A DNA stretch of 64,000 nucleotides from Symbiodinium natans (Eukaryota > Sar > Dinophyceae > Suessiales > Symbiodiniaceae). The translations under genes were made by a program, and so were the position numbers. Shown here piece after piece: positions 22,501 to 34,500 of this stretch (position 1 is the first letter of the stretch; each line of letters opens with the position of its first letter). The notes under the pieces are model-generated. The model searched no databases. It saw only the letters and a list, made by a program, of their open reading frames with translations, and was not told the origin of the DNA. The DNA lies in NCBI GenBank assembly GCA_905221605.1, contig CAJNDS010002024.1, positions 470,763 through 534,762 on the forward strand. The letters are read 5' to 3'.

Positions 22501-25500
22501 GGTTTAAAGTTTAGGGTTTAGGGTTCCGATGAACGACTGCTAGTATAAGGGGAACATCCCAAGTTTAGAAACCCTAAACCCCAAACCCTAAACCCTAAAC
22601 CCTAAATGAGCTCCAGCCGAGTGCTATTGCAACGGGCCTCACGGATGTCTGCCAGGGAAGGCCGGCACCAGCAGCAGTGCAGCTTGGGATGTTCACCCTT
22701 ATACTAACCGTCCTGAATAGGGATTCGAGCACCCCCTATTATAATCCCTATTAAGCTTAGGGTTTAGGGATTAGGGTTTAGGGTTTACGGTTGAGTTGAG
22801 GGATGTTAGCAGCACACAAGTGCTTGAAAGTTCACGTGCGCTAATTACTACAAGTCGCGCCTGAAACTCGGGAAAACTACCATTGGCTTAGGAACCACCC
22901 CCCCCCACCCCCCCCCCCCCCCCCAAAAAAAAAAAAAAAAAGAGACTAATCCCCATATTCTTGTCCTTAATGAAGAATATGTGTTGCATTCTTCGGGGGT
23001 TCTTAAGCATGCATAGTAGCTATCCTAAACCCTGAACCCTTTTTGATAAAACGCTGTCCAAAACCCTAAAGCAAATAGTACAAAAGCCTTGCAGTGGCCC
23101 CCTGAACCCTCACCCTAAACCCTAAACCCCGAAAAAAGCGGACACCCGGCCTGATGCTAACGTCCAAAGAGTTCAGGAATCGTTGCACGCTCGGCAGGCT
23201 CATCGCCTCTCAAGAAAGTCCTAGTGACGAATGGGAACCCTCAAACCCTAAACCCTCAAACCCTCAAACCCTCAAACCCTAAACCCTAAACCCTTAGGGT
23301 AAAGTCTTGAAAAGCTCTGGGCTCCCGAGGAGTGCTGGGCCCGAGCATGGGTCAAGAATTCCATGGCAGGGCCAAGGTGCCGTCACAAACTCCTCGGGGG
23401 AGAGGCTTCCGTCGCCATCCTGTCCAAGGCTGCGCCCTGAACCCGAAACCCTAAAAACCCTCAAGGGTTTCGCATTTAGGGTTACCCTAAACCCTAAACC
23501 CTAAACCCTAAACCCTAAACCCTAACCCCCTCCCCCCTCCAGGATTTGTAAAGGTGGCGGGCCAGGGTTTATGACAGGAATTACAATTTAAGCCTAAGCC
23601 TTTTTGAGACCGGACTTGGTGACTGCCAGCGCAAGCCTAAGCCCTAAACCCAAAACCCAAAACCCAAAACCCTAAACCCTAAACCCTAAACCCCAAACCT
23701 CAACCCCCACCCCCCCACACACACCTCCCCCGCAAAGAAGCCTGGGGCTTTATGGTACTTACTAACCAATAAGAACTGTACTTATAACCCACTTATAAGC
23801 ACCTTAATATAGCTATAATAGTTATACGTACAGTTCTAATTGGTTAATAAGTACCATGAACCTGCAAGTAGGGGTGCTTGTGCTCGTAGTTCCAGCCTCG
23901 TCGGCGGCCACGAACAAATCCTCTAGCTTCCTGTTGTGTCCAGTGTTGCATGTGGGGGTATAGGTTGTGTTTAGGGTTTAGGGTTTGGGGTTTGAGGACG
24001 TTCCCCCGTATAGTAAACAGCCCTGAATGAGATTATAGTAGGGGATACTAGACAATTGGCTCCTTGATAGGGATTGTAATGGGGGGATACTAGAATCCCG
24101 ATTAAGGACTGTCAGTAGAAGGGGGAACATCCCAAGGTATAGGGTCTAAGTATCCTCCAGCATGTCCTTGCGGCTTAGGGAGGTTTGGGGGTTCGGGCTG
24201 AGGGGTTACTACTATTAGCCTAAGACCCCCCAAAAAAGACAAGATAATAATGCCTATATTGCCCTTATAAGTAATAATCTGCAGACATTTTGGAGGGTTC
24301 TTAAGGAATGAATAATATAGGGTTTAAGGTTTCAGAACCCCGAGAGGAAAGTGAGTTTGGCAAGCATGAGCTAGTCGCATAAGCTTTTGAAATTACCCGA
24401 GCAACAGCCGCGAAGGAATCTGCAGGACCTAGCTCTCGCCTGAGGAACCAACGACTCAGACGTCACATGGGTCTCATAGGTTTTTGCGCCTAAACCTAAC
24501 CGCACTACTGCGCTGTCCTGTGAGTCTCTCCAGCCACACCTTAGATGGCGTGGTGTTGGGGACGGGGGCGCATGGCATGCAAGCAAGGCTTTCGCAATGA
24601 AAATCGTGCCAAGACCTAGCACCTTGAACCCTAAAGCCCTCGCAAAGCCCAATATGCCAGAAGGCTCTGCAGCCCCTTTTTACTCGACATGTCTCCACCT
24701 CACTCTAGGGATAAAAGGACGCCCTGCGTGGTGTCAAGGGTGGTTGTTTAAAGGACGTAATTACTTCTTTTTAGGCTTATCTAGGATACTCAGTAACCCA
24801 AGATTAAAAAGGGTACCCTTTTTTGCTTAAAGGGGTTTGTAAGGGAACCTAACCCGCCAAAAAAAAGGAATAAGGGCACTACTGGGCATCCTAGTTATAA
24901 GGTTTAGCCGGGCTAAACCCGAAACCCTAAATTGGCGGTTTAGGGTTTAGGGTTTAGGGTTTAGGGTTTAGGGCGATCTTGGTTGCAGGGCACGTCTGGA
25001 GTTCTCCATTGCCATGTCGGCGTCGTTCTCTGCGCTGGCCAATGTTTCCTTCGACATGGTTAGGGTTTAGGGTTTAGGGTTTAGGGTTTAGGGTTTAGGG
25101 TTTAGGGTTTAGGGTTTAGGGTTTAGGGTTTAGGGTTCTCAATGGGGGGCATGTAACCCGAGGTTCCCGAACACTCACCACTGCCCTTTAAGGCACCCTA
25201 AGCTTCCATAGCCCTAGCTACCTACCCCCCCTGAACCCCATCCCTTGAGAACCGGGTTTCATGAAATAAGGTTCTAACGAGAGAGAGAGAGAGAGAAAGG
25301 AAATTATTATGGACATACACCTGCGAACGTAAATAATTAGAAGACACATGTCAAAGCTAGCCTCTATTTATCTTTACATACACATATTCGTATTCACTTC
25401 CCACTTTTCTTAGACCAATACTTTCCACTTTCCACTGCGCTCCCCCCCAGACTAGTTATGCGAACTGTATCTTTTCAGTTCGTTACATTAATAGTACTAA

Positions 25501-28500
25501 TTCTGTATGTGAACTACATTAATTACATTAACGATACTAATTATATTAACCGTGCAAACTGTATTAACTATATGAGGTACGTATTGCTCTGAAGCATATT
25601 AGAAACAATAACGAAAGCTCCATAAACGTCAACTATTGTTGTTTTGCTAGATCTGTGCATCATTGATAGACTACTTGTACTCATAACTTTAGTTGAAATC
25701 GAGACCCTGAACCCTAAACCCTAAACCCTAAATCCCTACAATGGTTTGTATCATATGACGTCAGACTTCAACGGCCCAGCAAAAAACTTTTCGTGCCACA
25801 CAACAAAAAGATCGCCGATCTTGAAATATGGTATTGATGACATACAGTTCAGAAACAACATTTAGAATTTGTCATAAAAAAACACTGCTCAGTTTTGAAG
25901 TGGCTGTAACAGTATAGCCCTTGACAACAGAGTGTAGCTTTCACTGCATTGTACCGAGGAAATCATATATCTGAAGGAGGAAAGGCTGGCAGGGCCGTAG
26001 GTGCGGATCATGAGGGGGTGACCATATTTATATATACATTACATTCTATATATATATATATATAGATATGTATGTATGTTTGAATATGCTGCTGATAGGG
26101 GGCGATGGAGGAGTTCGGAGACTAGAACAGGTTCAGGAGCTCAGGGACTTGAAGTAGAGAGAGGGAGAGGGCGACAGAGAGAGAGAGAGAGAGAACAAAA
26201 AAAAAATAGATCCTCCTCTCTAAACCCTAAACACTACCTCCTAAATTCGATGATTCGATTAGACCATCGGCTGGCCATGTAGGGTCGTGGTGTGAAATAC
26301 TTAACCCCTAACCCCATGCTTCCCCTAAACCCCTGAACCCTAAACTTCCCCAAGCCCGAAGACACCCCTGGTCCTTAGTAGGGAATGAGGGAATGAGGGC
26401 CCTGTAATAATCCCATAAAGGTATATTATAGGGCCCTCATTCCCTCATTCCCTACTAAGAACTAGCCAGTAAGAACAGGCCGGAGGCTGGACCAAAAGGT
26501 TTTCCTTTGCGAAGGCTCATAAGTAGAGCTTTGCGGCTTTACGTACACTTATCTGCTGACTGCTTATCAACCCCCCCCCCCCGCCCCCCACAAAAATCGA
26601 AAACATCTTCTCCCTCATGAGGTTCTTAAGCACATGGTAGTTGATTCAGGCTATATCTACTATAACCCCAAACCCCAGACCCTAAAGCCTAAACCCCAAA
26701 TCCCTGAACCGTAAGCCCTTCTTTGTGGGTTTGGGTTCTTAAGGGAGGGGGGTTCAAGGGGGGTATGTAACCCAAGGTTCCCTTAAACTCCCCACTACTC
26801 CCCAAGGACTCCTAAGCTGACTTAAGATTCCCCAATGTTTAGGGTTTAGGGTTGAGGTACCTACCCCCCTTGAACCCCCCTCCCTTAAGAACCCTATAAG
26901 TTAGGGTGCTTTAACGTTCAAAAAAAACCTACATGAACTGTAAACCCTTCTGTGGGGCTTAGGGCCCAAGCCGTGACTTAGTTGTCCAGTAACCTGGGGG
27001 AATTACAGGTTAAGCTTTGGGATTGTAAGGGGAGTATACTACCCCAAAAAGGTCAAAGGTTACTCAGGCCACTTCCTTGTAAATCCAAAAACAGCAGCAA
27101 CCAGAAGGGAAGCTGGGAATGATAGCACCCCCTTGCACTGCACTCGCCGAAGACTTGATAATGGAACACCCAAACCCAACGCCCCAAACCTACAGCGCCC
27201 GGCGCATCCGATTCGAGGGGCCTTCAGAAAGAGCGCGGTCACGACGCGGATGACTGCAAAGACCACCTCGCTACGGAGTCGGAGCATTGGGGCTTCACTT
27301 TGCTCGGATCCGACTTCGGGATGAGGATCCCGGGGCTGGGGTTTCAGGTTTGGGTTCTAGAGGGTCGGTGCTGAGCTAGCACCTTGCTTGACCTGTGAGT
27401 AGGGTTTAGGGTTTAGGGTTTAGGGGTTTAGGGGTTTAGGGGTTTAGGGGTTTAGGGGTTTAGGGGTTTAGGGGTTTAGGGGTTTAGGGGTTTAGGGGTT
27501 TAGGGGTTTAGGGGTTTAGGGGTTTAGGGGTTTAGGGGTTTAGGGGTTTAGGGGTTAGGGGTTAGGGGTAGGGGTTTAGGGGTTTAGGGGTTTAGGGGTT
27601 TAGGGGTTTAGGGTTCGCAGGATGCTTCGACCCGAAACACTGAACTCGTTCTTGGAGGTTCATGGGTAGTTCTAAGTAGGGTGTTATAAGTAGGGTAACA
27701 ATAATTACTATTATGATTACTATTACTATTACTATCCTTTTGAGATCATTGCTGTTTGGTTATATTTTTACTATCACTGTACGACTGATCATAACCTTGT
27801 GAAGGGGTTCTTGTGCTCCTACTTCTTAGCCACCTATGAACCTCCAAGTACCCTAAATACGGTAAGAAAAGGTTATCAGCAGGGTTACCCTACTTTCAAA
27901 ACCCACCTATAACTACCTATGAAAGTATCGGGTTCGCTGCCCCACGCGCAGCCACATGCAGCTCAGCAACTAGGGTGATGTAGGTGAGGAAGAAGAGCGC
28001 ATACCTCGAGTGGCCAAGAGCCCAGGGCTTGGAACAGCATTGCTCAACGAAGTCTTCTACCGAGCTTACGCAATGCGTCATGACTTAAAAGTACTACGTA
28101 AGGCATGTTCCTTAATGCTTCCTTTGATTCTGCGGGTTCATGAGGCCGATGAAAAATGTCATGGCAGGAAATCTGGTGTCAAGCAGTTTCAGAGTTTGTT
28201 AGGGGGTGGGGTTTTGGCGTGTACACGTATATAGTGCTTGCATAGTAGGGCAATAGGACGAACGGTCCATTCGATCCTTTCTCAGGGTCCCTATACCAGT
28301 CTGCCTTTGATGGGCCATACACGTTTACAACCTTTAACCAACCCCTCCCCCCCCAGAAAAAGAATACATATATAAATGTTTGTATATATGTATATACATA
28401 TATATATATAGATATACATATGTATGTATATATATATATGTATCTAGATATATAACAAAAAGCAAAGACCCAAAGTCTCAAAAAAACACACACACACACA

Positions 28501-31500
28501 CACACACACACCCACAAAGCCTGAACCCTAAACCCTGAACACTCACTCACTCACCCCCAAAAAATCAGAAATAAAAAATCAATGAATGCATTACTTAATT
28601 AAGTAATAAATAACACTGAAAAACAAATGAATACATAAATAAATACACATATGTATGTATATATATATATATATATATCATATTACATATGTATATACAA
28701 GGCTTGGACACCCCGAGGCCCGCACCCCACTGCAGGCATGCAAACATCCACGCGAGCGATAGCCCTTCTAGAGAGCTATCGGGTTTAGGGTTTAGGGCCC
28801 TACACCTTAAACCCTAAACCCTAAACTTTAAACCCTAAACCCTACACCCTAAACCCTAAACCCTCAAAGGCCAGGTGGCCATGGATCCACTTTCTCCAGA
28901 ACCGGCCGCACCACTGTAGGCCAGCTTCCGCTATGCGTGACCTCAAACCTGGGGGTCGCTGACACTCATACGGGGGCTTCCGGAAACAAGGGACCCTAAA
29001 CCCCAAAACCCCAATACAAACCCCAAATAGTAGGGGAACCCAATAAGGTACCCCCAATTTCGGAAACCCCCATACGTCGTACAAGAAGGGTCCGCCTATT
29101 CATATGTTAAACCTTATAGTGGATGAGTACCCCCCAAGAAAGGTTTTCAATTCTGGTAGGATTGTAAATACTCCAAAGGTTAAATGTTATCTACTCAGCT
29201 ACAAGGAGTGTAAGGAAGCATGATGGAGAGCCGACCTCAGGGACGACTGGAACCCTAAACCTTCTGGTATCCAGGCTCTGCATGGCTCTGTGCGACCGCC
29301 CGGCGAATCCCTGAATTCATAGGTTCATGGGATGTCGAGGCCCCCGGTTTCCTCATGCTTTAAACCATGAGCCCCTTGACGTTTCGGCTCTTCACCCCAC
29401 GACTGAACAAAAGGGGGCTAAAAAGCCCCAGAAGCCAAGCCATGAGCTTGAACAGGGTTTAGGGTTTAGGATTTTAGGGTTTTGGGGTTTAGGGTTTTAG
29501 AATTTTAGGGTTGAGGGTAGACTCTCTTAAGCCTTTTGGAACAAGGTCTCAGCCCTGGAATGTAGGAAGCAAAAGCGCTGAAGCCTGCGATTGCAGCCTT
29601 GCGGACTGCAACAAGCGGGCGCACCACTCGGAACGATACTTGGTAGCCCAGTTACCATCTTATGATAAGGGTACCCTTTTTGCCGGTTAGTAGCTTGATA
29701 AGAGAACCCAGAACCCAAAAAAGGGTAAAGGGTACCACTACCCGGAAAGATGCACGTGCACCCATCAGCCTTCCGCGCGGTCTTCGAGCATATCCCTGTT
29801 TCCAAAGCCCCAAATCAACTCGCTTCAAGCTAAGAACTGCCCCGGCACAAACACTATACACATACAGATTTCGGACCTTGCGAATCAGCACTTAATTACT
29901 CCGAACTCCGAAATCCGAAACACACTCATTGCTTCCAAAGCGTCATGGTATAGAGGGCCTTGAGAAAACTTCCGTACAGGTTGTTCATCTCTAACCGCGC
30001 TTCGGGCGGTGCCTGGTCTTGCAATGATTCTTGCATGGGTCAATATGGGACCCTAAACCCTAAACCCTAAACCCTAAACCCTAAACCCTAAACCCTAAAC
30101 CCTAAACATGCTCTATTCAAGTGGCATGGTGCGCGGCCTGAGGTCCCACGATGGGTTTCGCGCTGGACTCGCCATCATGCAGCCACCCCTTTCACTCCCC
30201 AACCAGGTGCACATGAACCTGCAAGGGTTTAGGGTTTAGGGTTTAGGGTTTGTCACAACACTTCCCCCCCGTTCCCTCAGCTGATTGCCAGCATGGGGAG
30301 CCCTCTTCGCTGGCACTTTTTAACCTTGAGAGGCACCTTTCGCCGGTCTGGTGGACTTTTACACTATGGTACACGGCGGCCAACATGTTTGCGGATTCTG
30401 CTGACTCAAGGATATCGAAGACATGTAAAGGACGTCAAGTCAAGCGGTGTCCAAGCATCTCAACTCATGGAGCAACAGGAGTTAGAGTTCGAGCCCCCGG
30501 TGGCATTTTCTCCAGCTGGTTGGGCTTCCCCCGGGCTCTCGACCTCGACCGGCTGGCTTTCCACTGACCAACGTGCGAGCATAGTTCCGTCATGCTCCTG
30601 GGTCAAGAGCTGCCCGTCCGGGAGGCACAACATGAGGTTGGTGAGGTCGTCTGGGTCTGCTTCCTGTTTCACCTGACCGCGCAACTCATTCACCGTCATG
30701 GCCTGGGAGCAGCTGAGATTGCACAGCAACGTTCCATGCAGGTTTCTTCCTTCAACGCTGCAGAAGCCATCCTTGCGTTGTATATCCAGGGTGACGATCA
30801 TGTCTAACTTCAGAGGCTTCCTCGTCTGCTGCTCTTGACGACGAAGGAATTCCTCTTCTTTTTGGTCTGCCCTCAGCCTCTCCGCAATCTGCTCGGGAGT
30901 CTTGTAAGTATCATATGAGGGATTGTCATGATACAAGGGATCTCGTTTGGTACCGGCGCAGTAGATCAGAGCCTCTGTCTTTGCACCTCTTTGCCTCGGA
31001 TCTGCTGTGAACTGCGGTGTTTCATTGGCAAGGATGCCCATGATGAGGACCCGTCTGGGCAACTTCTCGAAATAGACTCCGTAGTGGGCAGCGGAATCCT
31101 TGTGAGACGGCCTTGCTTCATCATCGTAGTTTTGGAAAATAACCATGCGGCCCGCTTTGGCTGCAATAGTCTGCGCGCAGCTGGCTGAGGGGAAACGAAT
31201 GCCTCCGACAGCGTTAAAGTAAAGTGCAATGGAAACCGTTGGGACGACTCTTCTGGGATCAGCCTCACAGGAGCTCTGTCGTGTGAGGTCAAGAAAGCAG
31301 AGCTTCTCTGCATTGACATCATCCACATTCACATGGTCCAGGTGAGCATCCTGGCCGCTCGCCCAGACCTCTGAAACCATGAAATGGCTGAATGGCATGG
31401 CCGCGGGGATGCCGCAAAGGTCTGAGATCCTCCCAAAGACTTCCTGGCAAAGCTCATGTTTGACATCAAAGTCGATGTTTCTCGCCAACAGCTCACGACC

Positions 31501-34500
31501 ATTTGGCTTCTTTACCACTTGGCATTGAGCAGTTCCATCCTCAAACGCATTGTTGACCATCGCCACAAACTCCACTGGAAGGCAGTCATCGACTACCCAA
31601 ATCTTGGGATCGCTAGATACCATTGTCGCGGCACTTGCCATGGCTGAGATTGACCACACCTATCCGAACTACCTGCAAGTTTGGCTCGACTCCAAGAACA
31701 GCCGTACTAACTAGGCATGCAAAGGGACAAAAAGGGTGCCCTTTTTGGTTGAAAGGGGCTTTTGAGGGAACCTTAGCCTCAAAAAAAGATCAGGGCCTGC
31801 TCTGGGTCCTGGTTGGGCGGAGTGTCGAAACGGTTTCAGTGAGCTTGAAGGCTTTGAACCGCCCTTCCGCATGAGATCTCATGAGCAAACCCAGCCAAGC
31901 GGGCGACAAACCGTGCGGTGAAGACTTTGGGATAGCCTCTAAACCCTAAACCCTAAAACTTTATCAGATGCCATAGAGTGGCACGGGACAAAGCCTCGTC
32001 CCTGGATTCATGTTTCTGTCGCGGGTCTTGGGGGGAGGAAGGGAGACGATTTGTGACTTCTCCCGTTTCCTGTGCCTCCTGAACCTTCATGCCTACGACT
32101 TGTAGCTGCCCATGAACCTCAAAGTAGCCCCGAAACCCGAAAAAACTAAAACGCCCGTGGCCTATGGAGCTTTAAGAGATGGCCCCACACGGCCCTAACC
32201 AGTCCCTGAGGCTCGGCATGTGAAAGAATTCCGCACCTCCCTGCCCAAAGCCGATTAGCCCTGTGAACCCTACAAAATCCAAAAGCCAACAACACCCCAA
32301 TAAACCCAATGAACGCTATAGACTCTTCTGCCCATAAACCCTCGACCCTCAACCCCCTTCCGGCCTGCTCATCGAGAATGAACCCCTGAAGTGCTTGGCA
32401 GATGATGAGCGCGAAGCCTTCTCAAGGGCTTGGCTGTGTGGGGCTTCATGGGGTTTTGGGACTTAAGGAGGGTTTAGGGTACGGGGGGCAACCGAAGGAG
32501 GACAGGGAACAAAACAGTCAACCCCAACAGAAGCCCTTGATCCCCTGGACCAACCAACAACAAACCAACCCAAAACACCAAGCACCCTTTGTTCTCGAGG
32601 CGCATGGCCCGATCTTGAGCCAAAAATGGTCACGGGTGCATTGACCCTTCAACTTCCAACACCAACTCCTTTCTACAATACCAACTGCAGCTCCGCACTC
32701 CCCCTGTCCTAGGATTTCCTAGGACACATTGGAGGTGCAGATCTTTGGCCAAAAACTGCCATTAAGGCAGCAGCCAACTGCTTGAAATGCACAATATGGT
32801 TTTACGTCATCCAGGACGAAATTATAGCACATTGGCTAAACCCACTAACCACAGAGAATCTTTTTTCACCATGATCCTCTTTTCATTGAAGACTCTTCGG
32901 CCTTCTTCACCACAAACCGTGGTCTTCACTACGCGAAAAGCTACTGACTTCTACTATCAGGGATTTCCATACCCTTAATAGTAACCACCATATTTTCAGC
33001 ACATTGGCTGATCCAGCGCACCTGTCTGTAAGAACAGGATCCTGCACGCACCTTTGAATTGAGGATACCAATCCTTCTCTCTTTGCGTCCTCAATCGCTT
33101 GGCAAGATTGACCCAGCTCTGCATCCACAGCGGTAGACGCTTGCGCATCCACATCAGAGGAACGATCCTTTTCCTCAGGACCTTTCACCACTACCACCTC
33201 TTCCTTTTTGGGGCTTTGACTTTTCTCCTTCTTCTTCGTCTTTCCCACGACGCTTGACTTTGTGCGCATTTTCGAGGCTTTTTCCCCTGCAGAAACCACC
33301 GCATTGGATGATGATCCACCCTTCTCAATGTTCGCCGGCATCTTCTTCGGCTTTGGAACCATGAGAGTGTAAGGATCTTCGATAGCTGCAGTTTTCCTCT
33401 TCTTTTTGACCTTTTTCACCTCCTCCTCAACGGCAACCTCCGTCTCCGAAGTCTCAACCACCTCCTTTTCGGCAGGAATATCCTTGCTGGACTCCCTTTC
33501 TAGGGACCTCTTTTTGCCCCTTTTGGGATCTTTCTCTTCTCCCACGTTGGCTCGCTCGAACCATATCCTCAGGTCATTGACCCATTCTTCCACCTCCGCG
33601 AGCGAAACCTCATACGACTTCACTACTTCGTGAAGTTCCAGCACGGACAGCATACCAGTGGTCCACGAACACCATTCTCTATCCAGTTGGTCAGTGTCTC
33701 CTGTGAATTTCAGGAGTTTGAACAGCGGGTCCGCCTCGGCACGAGCCAAATCTGACTTGCCATTGGACATAAATGAAATCGCCTCCATCAACAGTTCCAC
33801 CATTTTGGTATCATCGTCATAAACCATGAAATCCTCCTCACCATCATCGAACCGTTCAGGAGAGATCTCCTTTTCTCCACCTTTTGAACCAGAACTTCTC
33901 CTTGGACCATCCCTTGGGGGCGTCCTTGGAGACCTTGGCCTCTGTTCATCCAGCGGATCACCATGCTCAAAGACACACCTGTCACCATAACGACACTTCC
34001 CAGACTGAGCAAACTGGATACACCTTACACCAGTTGCATCATGCGAGAACGCACACTCCTTTCCAGCGAAGCAGGGTCTCCCCGCCACATAGTATTTGCA
34101 CCAATACGAATGCAGCACCACATCATCTTCTGAATGGATGAATTTGCAGTTGTCACCAAATTTGCAGCGATCTTTTCCCCTACTGAACCAATAGCAGAAG
34201 CCTTTCTTCCTCTTCTCCAAGCGCTCCGCCTCGTACCGGTCCATAGGGCGATTCTGCTCTACATGAACATTGCCACGTGCCTGAGAACTGCTCCCTTCAC
34301 CCAAGGTGCTATCAGTATTTGATGCTTGGAGTACAGCTGGAAAACCTGGCCTTGGTCCTACCACCTTCATGATTGGTTTTCCGCCAGCTCCTGAGCCACG
34401 CTGAGACGATCCAAATACATTGAACATTTTCATGAAGGCCTTTCTAGTGCCGATCTTCTGCACCCTTTTGATTGGATGTTTCATTGCTCCAACCTTGCAT

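Noticed and set aside
28842-28960. Alternative pore-loop exon (GSWPTVVRPVLEKVDP)
   Set aside because: Phase does not fit between the pore helix and S6 exons and two other frames are also open.
32146-32352. A 68-codon minus-strand frame with a hydrophobic stretch, considered as a channel helix
   Set aside because: No splice sites in matching phase and no match to S1-S6 patterns.
33830-33900. YDDD motif in retroelement part 4, a possible RT active site
   Set aside because: It lies in an acidic linker (FMVYDDDTKMVELL) without other RT motifs around it.
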